The notes beneath the pieces are model-generated. The model searched no databases, had not been told where the DNA came from, and saw only the letters and a program-made list of their open reading frames with translations. This document shows, one piece after another, positions 7,473 to 18,546 of a stretch of 64,000 bases of DNA. The number at the start of each line of letters is the position of its first letter. The stretch's first letter is position 1. The position numbers and the translations under genes are program-made. The DNA is from Methanolobus tindarius DSM 2278 (GTDB taxonomy: Archaea; Halobacteriota; Methanosarcinia; Methanosarcinales; Methanosarcinaceae). The stretch covers positions 2,268,879-2,332,878 of the forward strand of contig NZ_AZAJ01000001.1 in the NCBI RefSeq assembly GCF_000504205.1. Reading direction: 5' to 3'.

Positions 7473-8663
7473 TCAGAACAGTCCTTTTACACTGATGTCC
7501 CAGTGTATGTGGTAATACATGCGGTACAGGAACCACCCCATTTTGGTAGTTGAGAATGCTTCCGGTGGTTTGGAATATTTCCATGTGGCGATGTATCCTC
7601 TACCCGGGGTGGCAGGAGTTTCAAGTTCTGTAACAAGTGGGCATCCCGTTTCTCCTTCATAAGGTGTCTGGATTCCATTTCCATGTATGTCATTCTTAAG
7701 ACTCTGGCTAACTGCAATTGCCTGATAGTGGGCACCTATTCCGGTTTTGAGGATGTCTGCCGGTCCAAGGTCTCCAAGGACATAGACATTATCATGGTTG
7801 CCTGCAGGTCCACGGTATTGTAGTGTGGCTTTATCTGCGGAAAGCCATCCTTTTTCGTCCGTAAGTCCGGCATCTATCAGTACTTGTGGTGCTTTGTGTG
7901 GTGGAACGGTTATCAACAGGTCATAGTTGACTTTCTCTCCACTTTTTGTCGTAATTTCCTTTCTGCTTGCATCTACATTTGAAAGTGGAGAGTTTCTCAG
8001 AACTTCAATACCCTTTTCATTCATCTGGGATGTTACAAATTTATTGAATTCTGGTGGTCCTATTGGTTCCATAGGCCATACAAGTGTTAATTGTACGTCA
8101 TCTCTAACTTTTTTGACGTTGCGCAGGTAGCTTTCCAGCATAAATGTAAATTTAACCGGTGCACCGGGGCAAGGTACAGGCATTGAGGCAACAGAGACTA
8201 CGACTTTTCCCTTTTCTATATTTTTAACAAGGTCTCTCACCTTGAAGGCGTCATCCATGGATGTGTAGAAAGTGTTCAAATCATCTGTAAGTCCGGGAAC
8301 AGCATCAGGATCTGCTCTGCATCCCATGGCTATAACAAGATAGTCGTAAGTATATTTTTTATCACTCTTGACTGTGATCTCTTTGTTTTGAAGATCAACG
8401 TTCATTACTTCCCCGTCAGCTCCGAAAAACGCTTTGACTCTGGGGCTGATAAGTTTCTTGCGGGGTCTTGTGATATCTTCCGGGGTATAAAGTTCAAAAG
8501 GAATGAAGGTGAACCCACCCTGATTTATATTTGTGTCATTCTTGTCTAGAATTGTTACTTCTAATTCATCTTTTGCAATTTTGTTTCTAAACTCTCTTGC
8601 CAATATGTTAGCCACTACCGATCCGGCGTAGCCCGCTCCTAAAATCAATACCTTCTGTGTCAT
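7473..8663 (-). CDS. SQR-like FAD/NAD-dependent oxidoreductase
   Basis: About 396 residues from the ATG at 8663 (MTQKVLILGAGYAGSVVA); an upstream ATG at 8678 would add MGFNI. Two FAD-binding motifs are visible: GAGYAGSVVA at the start and NVYVLGDLGPADI near residue 295; between them lies the NAD-type fold with YLVIAMGCRADP. PVPCPGAPVKFTFML is placed as in sulfide:quinone oxidoreductases, with a cysteine in CPGAP. SQR normally moves electrons from sulfide to quinones; in a methanogen the acceptor could be methanophenazine, but that is inference. It is followed directly by DUF1641. A predicted C-terminal amphipathic membrane helix ends in DISVKGLF. Confidence 0.75.
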   Translation of the reverse strand: MTQKVLILGAGYAGSVVANILAREFRNKIAKDELEVTILDKNDTNINQGGFTFIPFELYTPEDITRPRKKLISPRVKAFFGADGEVMNVDLQNKEITVKSDKKYTYDYLVIAMGCRADPDAVPGLTDDLNTFYTSMDDAFKVRDLVKNIEKGKVVVSVASMPVPCPGAPVKFTFMLESYLRNVKKVRDDVQLTLVWPMEPIGPPEFNKFVTSQMNEKGIEVLRNSPLSNVDASRKEITTKSGEKVNYDLLITVPPHKAPQVLIDAGLTDEKGWLSADKATLQYRGPAGNHDNVYVLGDLGPADILKTGIGAHYQAIAVSQSLKNDIHGNGIQTPYEGETGCPLVTELETPATPGRGYIATWKYSKPPEAFSTTKMGWFLYRMYYHIHWDISVKGLF

Positions 8664-8798
8664 TATATTAAACCCCATATTTTTTATGAGTTACAGGTTT
8701 ACATATATTTTACGGTACTGATAATTTTATCCAGTAGTATTTAAGTAAATGGAAGAACTTTTTAAAATAGATAAATTATTGCAGTTCTGCGTGTGAAT

Positions 8799-8903
8799 CT
8801 TTCATAGCCAGCACTGGCTGGCTAAATGAAAGTTAAGAAGTAGAGTAGGTTACAGATATAATCTGTAACTTAAGGAATATAGTTATTGATAAGCAATAAC
8901 TAT
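8799..8903 (-). terminator. Three tandem hairpins after the ribosomal/elongation-factor operon
   Basis: Three separate perfect or near-perfect stems lie in the 230-base gap downstream of rps10: ATAGTTATTG/CAATAACTAT (8879-8903), GTTACAGAT/ATCTGTAAC (8849-8869) and CTTTCAT..ATGAAAG (8799-8832) with an inner AGCCAG/CTGGCT. Read on the minus strand they directly follow the rps10 stop. They could terminate the operon or protect its 3' end. Beyond them the gap holds only the AT-rich upstream region of the SQR-like gene. Confidence 0.55.
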
Positions 8904-8908
8904 AGTTT

Positions 8909-9232
<324 letters not shown>

Positions 9233-9256
9233 CTAAAAAAGGAAAATTTGAGTGTC

Positions 9257-10525
9257 TTACTTCTGTTTGACACTCATGCACATGCCAGCGGCAATGGTCA
9301 TTCCCATATCACGGATAGCGAATCTACCGAGCTGTGGGATTTCCTTTACAGGCTCAATTACCATTGGTCTGGTTGGCTTGATGGTTACAATTGCTGCGTC
9401 ACCGGCCTTGATGAATGCTGCATTCTCTTCCTTGACCTGACCTGTCTTAGGATCAAGTTTCTTGTCAATGGACATGAGAGTACATGCGGTCTGGGTGGTG
9501 TGGCAGTGGAATACTGGTGTGTATCCTGCTGTGATAGCGGATGGGTGCTGAAGGACAACAATCTGTCCTGTAAACTCGTCTGCTACTGATGGTGGGTTGT
9601 CAGATGGTCCACAGACATCTCCTCTGCGTACATCGTTCTTACCTACACCTCTTACGTTCCATCCGATGTTGTCACCAGGTACTGCTTCCGGAACTTCTTC
9701 GTGGTGCATTTCAATGGACTTAACTTCACCGGTTACGCCGCTTGGGTTGAATGTTACATTCTGTCCCTTCTTCATGACACCAGTTTCTACTCTACCTACT
9801 GGTACAGTTCCGATACCGGAAATGGTGTATGCATCCTGTACAGGGATTCTGAGTGGAAGCTTGTCTGGCTTTTCTGGTTCCTTAAGGTCGTTGAGGCAGT
9901 CAAGAAGTGAAGGACCAGTGTACCATGGTGTGTTTTCGCTTGACTTTGTGATGTTGTCACCCTCGAATGCGGATGTTGGTACGAATGGAATCTCTGATGC
10001 CTTGAATCCTACCATACCGAGAAGGTCACTTACATCTTTCTTCACCTGGTTGTATCTGTCCTCGCTGTATTCAGCTGCATCCATCTTGTTTACAGCAACG
10101 ATAAGCTGGTTGATACCGAGTGTTCTTGAAAGGAAAACGTGTTCCTTTGTCTGAGCCATTACACCATCAGGTGCTGCTACTACAAGAACAGCTGCATCTG
10201 CCTGGGATGCACCGGTGATCATGTTCTTGACGAAGTCACGGTGACCTGGACAGTCTACTACTGTAAAGTAGTACTTGTCTGTGTCGAATCTCTTGTGGGA
10301 GATGTCGATGGTAACTCCTCTCTCACGCTCTTCCTTGAGTGAGTCCATTACCCATGCAAAAGCAAATGATTCTTTACCTTTTTCTTTTGCTTCAGCTCTG
10401 TATTTTTCGATAAGGTGAGCAGGTACTGCTCCTGTCTCGAACATCAATCTTCCGACAAATGTTGACTTGCCGTGGTCTACGTGACCGATAACTGCTAAGT
10501 TCATGTGTGGTTTCTCAGCTGCCAT
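9257..10525 (-). CDS. tuf: Translation elongation factor EF-1A
   Basis: 422 residues. G1 motif GHVDHGKST at about 14-22, G2 region [12 protein letters not shown]3 DCPGHRDF near 91-98, G4 NKMD near 146-149, then two beta-barrel domains ending in [18 protein letters not shown]. It delivers aminoacyl-tRNA to the ribosome as a GTPase. It follows EF-2 by about 110 bases that contain a perfect 22-base palindrome, so its expression may be partly uncoupled from the upstream genes. Confidence 0.97.
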   Translation of the reverse strand: MAAEKPHMNLAVIGHVDHGKSTFVGRLMFETGAVPAHLIEKYRAEAKEKGKESFAFAWVMDSLKEERERGVTIDISHKRFDTDKYYFTVVDCPGHRDFVKNMITGASQADAAVLVVAAPDGVMAQTKEHVFLSRTLGINQLIVAVNKMDAAEYSEDRYNQVKKDVSDLLGMVGFKASEIPFVPTSAFEGDNITKSSENTPWYTGPSLLDCLNDLKEPEKPDKLPLRIPVQDAYTISGIGTVPVGRVETGVMKKGQNVTFNPSGVTGEVKSIEMHHEEVPEAVPGDNIGWNVRGVGKNDVRRGDVCGPSDNPPSVADEFTGQIVVLQHPSAITAGYTPVFHCHTTQTACTLMSIDKKLDPKTGQVKEENAAFIKAGDAAIVTIKPTRPMVIEPVKEIPQLGRFAIRDMGMTIAAGMCMSVKQK

Positions 10526-10612
10526 TTTAATTACTCCTTATTTAATGTTAGTTTCAATATGATTTGACCTAATTGTTGTTTCTACGTTTAAACCTTTCTG
10601 ACGAAATAGGTA

Positions 10613-10634
10613 TTTTGTAGCTATAGCTACAAAA
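10613..10634 (-). terminator. Perfect 22-base palindrome between EF-2 and EF-1A
   Basis: Bases 10613-10634 form a perfect inverted repeat (half-site TTTTGTAGCTA) starting 4 bases after the EF-2 stop on the minus strand. The RNA would fold into a hairpin with a very tight loop and flanking A/T runs. It may terminate part of the transcripts or mark an RNA-processing site before EF-1A. Confidence 0.45.
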
Positions 10635-10638
10635 CACT

Positions 10639-12837
10639 TTACATACTAAGGTAGTCGGATGCCTGTGGAAGCTCCTTCTTAAGTCCCTTCCTTTCTCTGA
10701 TGCCGCTTACTATTTCACCGGTAAGGTTTGCTGGAAGTGTGTCGAATCCTGCAAATTCTGTGCTCCACATTGCACGTCCTTCTGTTGCAGATCTGATGTC
10801 TCCTGCAAATCCAAAGAGTTCGGATACTGGTGCTCTGGACTCGATTATGGTCATGTCACCTTCGGATGTCATGTTGATAATGATTCCACGACGTCCCTGG
10901 ATTTCCTTGGTTGCGCCACCCATGTTGTCCTGTGGTACCTGAATGAATACCTTCTGATATGGCTCAAGAAGTGTATCGTCAGCCATGAGCATTGCTGCCT
11001 GAATACCCTGTCTGGATGCCGGGATTACCTGTGCTGGTCCTCTGTGGACAGCATCTTCGTGCAACTTCGCATCAACGAGCTTGACCTTTACACCCATGCA
11101 TGGTTCCTTTGAAAGAGGTCCTCCCTTCATGACTTCATGGAATCCTTCAAGGATAAGTTCCATGGTTTCATTAAGGTGCTGGATACCCTTTGTCATGTCT
11201 ATGTAAACATTGCTCTCGAATATATCTACGATGCCCTTTGCCTGGTCTTTGTCAAGACCTGCTTCCATGAGCTTTTCTCTGCGCTCAACTTCAGGCATAC
11301 GCATTGATATCTCGCCAGCTTTGATAAGGTCTCTGACGCCTTCCTCGAGTGGCTCGATCTCAACATAGAATCTGTTGTGTCTGTTTGGTGACTTTCCTTC
11401 TACAGGACCTGCACTGCCACGGATGGTTTCACGGTATACTACAATAGGTGGTGTGGTTGTAATCTCTACTCCCTTGTCACGCTCAATTCTGTGTGCGATG
11501 ACTTCAAGGTGAAGTTCACCCATACCAGCCATCAAGTGTTCACCGGTTTCTTCGTCAAGTGTAATCTTAAGTGTTGGGTCTTCCTTTGCAACCTGTCTAA
11601 GCACATCGACAAGCTTTGGAAGATCCTTCATGTGCTTTGCTTCTACAGCGACTGTAACTACAGGCTCACTTGCGTGAGTGATACTCTCAAAAGGCTCCAT
11701 GCCTTCCAGGGTTGTTACTGTTGAACCGACAATAGCATCTCTGAGTCCGGTTACAGCTGCAATGTTACCAGCAGGGATGTTCTCTACTTCAAGTCTCTTT
11801 GGACCCATGAAAACACCGACTTGCTGAATTCTGTTCTTTCTTGAAGTACCAGATACGAAAGCTTCCATTCCACGTGAAAGTGATCCGCTAAACAATCTTC
11901 CGGTTGCAACTTCACCTGCATGTGGATCCATGGTGATATCTGTTACCATGAAAGCAAGGTCTGCATTAGGGTCAGCATTGATCATTGACTTGTATATCTG
12001 GGATTCCTTGTCTCCATGCCAGATTGCGCCAATTCTTCCTTCCTGTGCCTGAAGTGGTGATGGAAGGAATCTGATTACCATGTCGTTCAGAACTTCATGG
12101 AGTGGACACTTGTCTGCAAGTTCCTTTATCTTTTCAGGATCATCAGCTTTGTTGTAATCATATATCTGCTGGAAACTGACACCTGTCTTCTGCATCATTG
12201 GTACGCTGATAGCCCAGTTGTACAGTGCTGAACCGAAAGCAACGGTACCTTCTGCTGCATCGACTCTCCATCCTGCCTTGTAACGCTCTTCGTTCATACC
12301 CTTGATGAGCTTGTTTACGTGGTCAATGAGTTTTCCGAGCCTGATCTGCATTTCCTGTCCGTCAACCTGAAGTTCGTTGATGAGACGGTCAACCTTGTTG
12401 ATGAAAAGAACTGGCTTAACGTGTTCCTTGAGTGCCTGTCTGAGGACAGTTTCTGTCTGTGGCATTGTACCTTCTACAGCATCAATTACCACTACAGCAC
12501 CGTCTACAGCACGCATTGCACGTGTAACGTCACCACCAAAGTCTACGTGACCTGGTGTATCGATAAGGTTGATGAGATATTCTTTGCCCTCGTACTCGTG
12601 GACCATTGAAACGTTTGCGGAATCAATTGTAATACCTCTTTCCTGCTCTTCCTCATCAGAGTCTGTCCAGCATGCGTTACCTGCAAGCTCTTTTGAGAGC
12701 ATTCCTGCGCCTGCAAGAAGATTGTCTGATAAAGTTGTTTTACCGTGATCAATATGCGCAACAATACCAATGTTACGGATCATCTCTGGTTTTCCCATGA
12801 GCGCTGCCACACGGTCGACCATTTTATCTTTTGCCAT
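10639..12837 (-). CDS. fusA: Translation elongation factor EF-2
   Basis: 732 residues, the usual archaeal length. GTPase motifs: [14 protein letters not shown] near residue 25, [16 protein letters not shown] and NKVDRL. The C-terminal domain IV has [15 protein letters not shown], whose His is the site converted to diphthamide in archaea and eukaryotes. It drives ribosomal translocation. It lies between rps7 and EF-1A in the conserved operon. Confidence 0.97.
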   Translation of the reverse strand: MAKDKMVDRVAALMGKPEMIRNIGIVAHIDHGKTTLSDNLLAGAGMLSKELAGNACWTDSDEEEQERGITIDSANVSMVHEYEGKEYLINLIDTPGHVDFGGDVTRAMRAVDGAVVVIDAVEGTMPQTETVLRQALKEHVKPVLFINKVDRLINELQVDGQEMQIRLGKLIDHVNKLIKGMNEERYKAGWRVDAAEGTVAFGSALYNWAISVPMMQKTGVSFQQIYDYNKADDPEKIKELADKCPLHEVLNDMVIRFLPSPLQAQEGRIGAIWHGDKESQIYKSMINADPNADLAFMVTDITMDPHAGEVATGRLFSGSLSRGMEAFVSGTSRKNRIQQVGVFMGPKRLEVENIPAGNIAAVTGLRDAIVGSTVTTLEGMEPFESITHASEPVVTVAVEAKHMKDLPKLVDVLRQVAKEDPTLKITLDEETGEHLMAGMGELHLEVIAHRIERDKGVEITTTPPIVVYRETIRGSAGPVEGKSPNRHNRFYVEIEPLEEGVRDLIKAGEISMRMPEVERREKLMEAGLDKDQAKGIVDIFESNVYIDMTKGIQHLNETMELILEGFHEVMKGGPLSKEPCMGVKVKLVDAKLHEDAVHRGPAQVIPASRQGIQAAMLMADDTLLEPYQKVFIQVPQDNMGGATKEIQGRRGIIINMTSEGDMTIIESRAPVSELFGFAGDIRSATEGRAMWSTEFAGFDTLPANLTGEIVSGIRERKGLKKELPQASDYLSM

Positions 12838-12867
12838 ATTAATTACCCTTAATTAAATTGTACAGCG

Positions 12868-13428
12868 TTAACGTGCTGCCTTTGCGACTCTTTCCTTCGC
12901 ATCTTTCCTGTTGATTGAGAAGCATTTTGCATCACGGTTTGAAGCTGCAATAAGCTCTGATGCAAGGCATTCTGCTGCAGTTCTCTTTGATTTGAATGCT
13001 GCCTGGTTTGCACCCTTTGTGATGTATCTGAGTGCAGTGTCAACACGTCTCTGTGGAGCAGTGTCTACAGCTTTTGGTACAGATATTCCACCGTACTTAA
13101 GTCTTACAACTTCTTCTCTTGGGCCTGCATTAGAGATAGCCTCTACCAGTACCTGTACAGGGTTCTTCTGTGTTCTCTTGTTGATTATATCAAAAGCTTC
13201 AGAGACAATCATCATTGCTCTCTGTTTCTTTCCTGTGTTCTGTTCATTGCGCATGACATTGTTAACAAGTCTCTCAACAATGCAGATATCTGACTTGTTG
13301 AATTGCTGTCTTGCATGCTTACCATTTGTATGTGGGATGATTACAGGATCGAGATTTACGTACCTTCTGATTCCCTGGTCCGCAACCTCTACCTCGCTGA
13401 GATCCCATTTACTGAATAATTTATACAT
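12868..13428 (-). CDS. rps7: 30S ribosomal protein S7 (uS7)
   Basis: 186 residues. The core has the uS7 signature [25 protein letters not shown] and the C-terminal [19 protein letters not shown]; the N-terminus is of the longer archaeal type ([15 protein letters not shown]). It nucleates assembly of the 30S head on 16S rRNA. It starts 5 bases after rps12. Confidence 0.97.
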   Translation of the reverse strand: MYKLFSKWDLSEVEVADQGIRRYVNLDPVIIPHTNGKHARQQFNKSDICIVERLVNNVMRNEQNTGKKQRAMMIVSEAFDIINKRTQKNPVQVLVEAISNAGPREEVVRLKYGGISVPKAVDTAPQRRVDTALRYITKGANQAAFKSKRTAAECLASELIAASNRDAKCFSINRKDAKERVAKAAR

Positions 13429-13433
13429 CTGGA

Positions 13434-13862
13434 TTATCTCCTTGGTTTCTCTTTACGGCCAATGACCATCTCTCTTAAAGATACGTTGTTAACAGCTGTT
13501 ACCTTAAAGCGCACACCAGGGATATCTCCCATTGCACCACCCATTCGGCCACCAATTCTTTCTACTGTAACTTCGTCGTGTTCGTCAATAAAGTTGATAG
13601 CTCCGTCTCCAGGGCAGAAAGCTGACACCTGACGACCATTCTTGATCAACTGTATTCTTACACATTTCCTGATTGCTGAGTTTGGCTGCTTAGCCTCTAC
13701 ACCCACTTTCTCCAGTACGATTCCTCTACCCTGAGGTGCACCACCAAGAGGGTCTGCTTTTACGTCAAGACCCAGTGTGCGCCTGTTGTAGCGAGGATCC
13801 TTCCACCTTGCATCCTTTCGCATGCGCTGAAGCGTGTGAGCTGCATATTTTCCATTTGGCAT
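13434..13862 (-). CDS. rps12: 30S ribosomal protein S12 (uS12)
   Basis: 142 residues from the ATG at 13862 ([12 protein letters not shown]), which has GGAG 9 bases upstream; the longer open frame to 13916 adds 18 residues that do not belong to the family. The decoding-centre loop is recognisable in [20 protein letters not shown] and the C-terminus has [20 protein letters not shown]. First ribosomal protein gene after nusA in this operon. Confidence 0.97.
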   Translation of the reverse strand: MPNGKYAAHTLQRMRKDARWKDPRYNRRTLGLDVKADPLGGAPQGRGIVLEKVGVEAKQPNSAIRKCVRIQLIKNGRQVSAFCPGDGAINFIDEHDEVTVERIGGRMGGAMGDIPGVRFKVTAVNNVSLREMVIGRKEKPRR

Positions 13863-13912
13863 ATTATATTCTCCAATTAATGTCTTTGATGAGTATGATA
13901 TTATTCGAACGA

Positions 13913-14338
13913 TCACTGCAATATTACGTCGTCTATGTCGTGATGTCTCTTTGCGACAAGTTTAACCTTTTCAATGTTTTTCCCATTGCGTCCTATGGCA
14001 AGACCCTTGTCCTTATTAGATACTTCTACATAAGCTAATCGCTTATTGTTTCTGCTTGTGATGTTCACTGATTTGACAGTTACCGGACTGAATGCATTTT
14101 TGATGAATACACCGGGTTCGTCCGAATATTCGACAAGATCTATCTGTTTATCCACTGTTTTCTTCATACGGTTGATATGGTCTCCCTTTCTCCCGATAGC
14201 AGCGCCCATGTCACCTGCTTTTATCACATATATTATCCTACCGTCATCGATTATACAATCTTTGACCGCCGCGCCGGTTAATTTTTCAAATAATGCGATG
14301 TATCGGATACCTTCAGTGGATAACTTGATCTCGCCCAA
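13913..14338 (-). CDS. nusA: NusA-like KH-domain transcription factor
   Basis: About 141 residues with two KH-type motifs, [19 protein letters not shown] and [18 protein letters not shown]; archaeal NusA consists only of these RNA-binding domains, without the S1 and N-terminal parts of bacterial NusA. Initiation is probably at the TTG at 14338 ([12 protein letters not shown] follows), 9 bases after AGGAG; the TTG at 14347 touches the SD motif. It links the RNA polymerase genes and the ribosomal genes. Confidence 0.92.
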   Translation of the reverse strand: MGEIKLSTEGIRYIALFEKLTGAAVKDCIIDDGRIIYVIKAGDMGAAIGRKGDHINRMKKTVDKQIDLVEYSDEPGVFIKNAFSPVTVKSVNITSRNNKRLAYVEVSNKDKGLAIGRNGKNIEKVKLVAKRHHDIDDVILQ

Positions 14339-14352
14339 ATATCGCAACTCCT

Positions 14353-14640
14353 TTAAGCGGCAGCCAGAATATCAGACTCACCGCTGTCAATGATTGCCAT
14401 TGCAGCGATAAGGAATGGTTTTCCGCATGCAGGACCAAGTTCTGTTCCTGTGCCTGGGTAGTTGAGTATCGGTACGTTTGTGCTTTCAATCTTGGCTCTT
14501 ACGTCGGCAGGACAGTTTGCAGCGAGTACTACCATTTTTGCATTTTCGCTAACAGCAGCATCGATGGTCCTGTTTGACCCAATGATCACCTTTCCGGTTC
14601 TGATCACTTTGATAAGTGCTTTGTCAATGTTAATATCCAT
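14353..14640 (-). CDS. rpl30e: 50S ribosomal protein L30e (eL30)
   Basis: 95 residues, full length. The L7Ae/L30e fold is recognisable in [20 protein letters not shown] and the [13 protein letters not shown] and [14 protein letters not shown] segments. It sits between rpoA2 and nusA as in other euryarchaea, with an RBS-containing 14-base gap to the next gene. Confidence 0.96.
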   Translation of the reverse strand: MDINIDKALIKVIRTGKVIIGSNRTIDAAVSENAKMVVLAANCPADVRAKIESTNVPILNYPGTGTELGPACGKPFLIAAMAIIDSGESDILAAA

Positions 14641-14744
14641 TTTATATCAACTCATTTATATCGTCAGTTTGAGATTTGTATTAATAAGTGATTCCGTATA
14701 TTTACTTTCTGGTTGTTCTTTATATACTTCTATATAATGAAGCA

Positions 14745-15887
14745 TTATTTTGTAATTAGGTGCACATCTCCGGTTCCAAGCTTAATAGGCTGTCCTACAA
14801 TGATGTTCTCAGTAACCCCATTAAGCTCATCGCGGTCTCCGCGCATTCCTGCATCTAGCAGGTGGTTCACAGTAACTTCGAATGCTGCACGGGCGAACAC
14901 ACTGGCTTTCTCTCCGGAAATACCGTGTCTTCCAATCTGTTTTACTTCTCCGTCACAGCACATAATGTCAGATACAAGCATTATGTGTCTTATATCAACA
15001 GTAAGACCCTGTTCTGAAAGTGTGTTGGTAGCTTCGGTGATGATTGAGTTCCTTGCAGCTTCAATTCCAAATACTTCATAGATCTCTCCAATATTATTGG
15101 TGGATGTCCTTGTAACATCAACACCTTCAATCTGAAGAACGTTCTTAAGCTGTGAACCTTCTGTATAAAGAGTGTATTCTTCACCATCTTTTCTGATAAC
15201 TACTCTCTTGATACCTTCAATTCCTTTCAGGGTAATTGTGTGTATGTTCTTTGCAAGCTGGAGCAGTTCACGGTAAGACGGTGCATTAGGTGTGACAATA
15301 ATCTGGTTTGCAACACTGTCAGATACATTCACCATCACATCCAGTTCTTCACGAAGCTTGTCTGCAATTTCATCTGGAGTAAGTGCTCTGTGAACCAGTG
15401 TTTTCTCATGCAGGTCTATAATCAGGTGCATGTTTGCAAGGTCAGTTGTGATATCTGCAAGATGTTCGATATGAGTTGCTTCAATCTCCCATGCAAGCAT
15501 ACGTGCCTTGTCTCTGTCCTGGGCATATTCCTCTTCCAGTGCGATTGTCATCATTGGCGTGCTTGGTGTCTTTCTTGCATCTACAATCTCGATAAGACGT
15601 GGCAGACCAAGTGTAACGTTAATTTCAGCGACACCCGCATAGTGGAAAGTACGCATGGTCATCTGGGTACCCGGTTCACCAATGGACTGTGCTGAAACCA
15701 CACCTACTGCCTCACAGGGTTCTACACATGCATAATCGTAGCTTTTCATAACCTGCTCTATGATATCTTCGAGCTCTTTCTTTGTAACTCCGACTCTCAT
15801 CACGTCATCTTTTAAGGTTTTCATGATGTTTTTTGGCAGGTTAAGCCCTGCAATCATTGCATCAATAGTAGCTTCACTGATCGTCAT
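14745..15887 (-). CDS. rpoA2: DNA-directed RNA polymerase subunit A''
   Basis: 380 residues, the C-terminal part of the largest subunit, which is split in archaea. It has [20 protein letters not shown] (trigger-loop region) and [20 protein letters not shown], both highly conserved. It begins immediately after the rpoA1 stop, so the two are translationally coupled. Confidence 0.97.
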   Translation of the reverse strand: MTISEATIDAMIAGLNLPKNIMKTLKDDVMRVGVTKKELEDIIEQVMKSYDYACVEPCEAVGVVSAQSIGEPGTQMTMRTFHYAGVAEINVTLGLPRLIEIVDARKTPSTPMMTIALEEEYAQDRDKARMLAWEIEATHIEHLADITTDLANMHLIIDLHEKTLVHRALTPDEIADKLREELDVMVNVSDSVANQIIVTPNAPSYRELLQLAKNIHTITLKGIEGIKRVVIRKDGEEYTLYTEGSQLKNVLQIEGVDVTRTSTNNIGEIYEVFGIEAARNSIITEATNTLSEQGLTVDIRHIMLVSDIMCCDGEVKQIGRHGISGEKASVFARAAFEVTVNHLLDAGMRGDRDELNGVTENIIVGQPIKLGTGDVHLITK

Positions 15888-18533
15888 TTAGTTCACCTCC
15901 TTTCCGGTGACTCTCCTGACGATACGATGGATCGCTTCAGGTTTACTATAGTCACTCTTTGTGGAGTCAATTCCATCCTCTCCATACTTGAACTGGACAA
16001 TGACACCACGTGTTTCTCTAACAGAACCGTCATACTGGACTTCAAGATCCTGCAATGCGTTAACAAGTCTCCTCTGCAGGTAACCTGACTGGGATGTACG
16101 GACCGCAGTATCTACAAGACCTTCACGACCACCGATTGCGTGGAAGAAATATTCAGTTGGATTCAGTCCGCTCTTGTAACTTGCCTTAACGAATCCGTGA
16201 GCATCTGCACCAAGGTCACCCTTATCAAAGTGTGGAAGTGTCCTTCCTGCATAACCTCTTCTTATCCTTTCACCACGAACCGCCTGTTGTCCGACACAGG
16301 CAGCCATCTGGGTAAGGTTGAGCATTGAACCTCTTGCACCTGACTTTGCCATGAGCACCGCAGAGTTCTCAAGACCGAGCTGCTTACCGGCAATGTTACC
16401 GGTCTGGTCACGGGCCTTACCGAGTTCCTGCATGATCTTCATTTCAATGGTTTCATCGAGTGTACGTCCTGGCAATGGTTCAAGTTCCTTTGCTTCGTAT
16501 GCTTCGATGAGTTTTGAAACTCTCTCTTCAGCTTCATTCAGGAGGTTTCCTATCTGGATCTTCGCAGTAGGTGGAATATCTTCATCACTGATACCGAAAC
16601 TTAGACCTGTTTTCATCACACCACGGATAGCAAGCCTGGTAAAGTCGTCTACGAACTTAGCTCCTGCTTCTGAGCTGTATTCCTTTACAACCTTGTCAAG
16701 AATCTTACCTTTGAATGCACCAATGGATTGTTCGTCAATTGTACCCTGAAGCATCTCTCCATCTTCAATGACAACATATGCATTGTATTCGCAGTCTCTC
16801 TTCTTGCAGGTCTCACACTTAAAGCAAGCCTGTGCAGGGAACTCAAGGTAAAGTCCCTTTGGAAGAATCTGACTGAAAATCTGTTTACCGTTCCACAGTG
16901 GTTCTCCGTTAGCAGAGTAACTTGCAGGTTCCGGTAGATCCCTAATATCAGATTTCCTCAGAAGTTCAAGAGCCGCGTTCTTTGTGATTGCATTCTCATT
17001 CCTTGTAAGCAGGAACAGACCTGAGATGTGGTCGTGTATACCGCCAATGATAGGTCCTCCGAAACGCGGGGAAAGAATGTTCTCCTGTACCTGCATAAGG
17101 ATGCTGGCTTCTGCTCTTGACTCTTCAGTCTGCAGAACGTGCATGTTCATTTCGTCACCGTCAAAGTCAGCGTTGTATGGTGCACATACTGCCGGGTTAA
17201 GTCTGAAAGTCTTGAATGGAAGTACCTTGACCCTGTGAGCCATGATACTCATCTTGTGAAGTGAAGGCTGTCTGTTAAAGAGGACAATATCGCCGTCCAT
17301 GAGCTGTCTTTCAACAGTCCATCCGACTTCTATCTTCTCGGCAAGTTCTTCCTTATTAATTTCGGAGACTCTGATACGTCTTCCGTCATCACGAATTGCA
17401 TAGTTTGCGCCAGGGTGAACTTCACTGCCACGCTGTACGTACATGCGGAGAAGCTCAATGTTTCTTGTTGTGACCTTTTCAGGAATTGTCATCTGCATGG
17501 CAATTGCAAAAGGTACACCGACTTCATTGATACTCAGGTTTGGATCAGGTGAAACAACAGTACGTGCTGAGAAGTTCACACGCTTACCGGACAAACTTCC
17601 TCTGAAACGTCCTTCCTTACCCTTAAGACGCTGTGTAAGTGTCTTGAGAGGTCTTCCCGATCTGTGTCTTGCAGGAGGCACACCTGATACTTCATTATCA
17701 AAGAATGTTGTAACATGGTACTGGAGCAATTCCCACAGGTCTTCTATAATAAGCTGTGGAGCACCAGCGTCCCTGTTCTCCTGGAATCTCTGGTTAATCC
17801 TGATAATATCTACAAGCTTGTGGGTCAGGTCATCTTCACTGCGCTGCCCGGATTCGAGTGTAATTGAAGGTCTTACAGTTACCGGTGGTACCGGAAGTAC
17901 AGTAAGGATCATCCATTCAGGCCTTGCACTTGAGGGGTCCATTCCAAGAACTTTTACATCCTCATCAGGGATGTTCTCAAAGCGGTCACGGATTTCAGTT
18001 GGAGTGAGTTTGTGGCCGTCTTCTATGTAGTCGCTTGGCTTTTCAAATTTGATTTCAAGCTGTTCGGTTGAACAGTAAGGGCAGGTCTTTGACTTGCGGG
18101 CTTCCTTGAAAACTTCATTGATGATATTATCCGGGAGATGTCCCATTTCCTTGCATGTGTTTAACTGGTCAAGGAACTCTTGTTTCTTACTTGCATCAAG
18201 GAGCAGCCTGCTACAACTGCGGCAGACAGAACGCAGTGTCTTGCGTATTGTCTTGTTAAAACCAACGTGAATTACCGGAGCAACAAGGTCAATGTGTCCG
18301 AAGTGTCCTGGACATTCTCCCGCACGGCTGCCACAGGTCTTACATTTAAGACCCGGATCGATAACTCCAAGTCGAAGGTCCATAAGACCCATGTCAATTG
18401 GGTAACCGTCGTCGTCATATGTGTCCGCTGTGATAATTGCTGTTACACTCATCTTCCTTACTTCTTTAGGAGAGAGTAGACCAAATTTAATTGCTCCAAC
18501 CCTTTTTGGAATAGATGGAATATCATTGTTCAC
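15888..18533 (-). CDS. rpoA1: DNA-directed RNA polymerase subunit A'
   Basis: 881 residues. The catalytic motif APYNADFDGDEMNMH binds the two magnesium ions; the N-terminal zinc site is CKTCGSRAGECPGHFGH, and RFRGSLSGKRVNFSARTVV is the conserved switch/lid region. The bridge helix and trigger-loop start lie near its C-terminus, with the rest in A''. No intein is seen. Confidence 0.98.
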   Translation of the reverse strand: MNNDIPSIPKRVGAIKFGLLSPKEVRKMSVTAIITADTYDDDGYPIDMGLMDLRLGVIDPGLKCKTCGSRAGECPGHFGHIDLVAPVIHVGFNKTIRKTLRSVCRSCSRLLLDASKKQEFLDQLNTCKEMGHLPDNIINEVFKEARKSKTCPYCSTEQLEIKFEKPSDYIEDGHKLTPTEIRDRFENIPDEDVKVLGMDPSSARPEWMILTVLPVPPVTVRPSITLESGQRSEDDLTHKLVDIIRINQRFQENRDAGAPQLIIEDLWELLQYHVTTFFDNEVSGVPPARHRSGRPLKTLTQRLKGKEGRFRGSLSGKRVNFSARTVVSPDPNLSINEVGVPFAIAMQMTIPEKVTTRNIELLRMYVQRGSEVHPGANYAIRDDGRRIRVSEINKEELAEKIEVGWTVERQLMDGDIVLFNRQPSLHKMSIMAHRVKVLPFKTFRLNPAVCAPYNADFDGDEMNMHVLQTEESRAEASILMQVQENILSPRFGGPIIGGIHDHISGLFLLTRNENAITKNAALELLRKSDIRDLPEPASYSANGEPLWNGKQIFSQILPKGLYLEFPAQACFKCETCKKRDCEYNAYVVIEDGEMLQGTIDEQSIGAFKGKILDKVVKEYSSEAGAKFVDDFTRLAIRGVMKTGLSFGISDEDIPPTAKIQIGNLLNEAEERVSKLIEAYEAKELEPLPGRTLDETIEMKIMQELGKARDQTGNIAGKQLGLENSAVLMAKSGARGSMLNLTQMAACVGQQAVRGERIRRGYAGRTLPHFDKGDLGADAHGFVKASYKSGLNPTEYFFHAIGGREGLVDTAVRTSQSGYLQRRLVNALQDLEVQYDGSVRETRGVIVQFKYGEDGIDSTKSDYSKPEAIHRIVRRVTGKEVN

Positions 18534-18546
18534 TTTAAATCACCCT

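Noticed and set aside
8799-8903. CRISPR-like repeat array
   Set aside because: The hairpins differ in sequence and there are no regularly spaced direct repeats; no CRISPR array was seen anywhere in the window.
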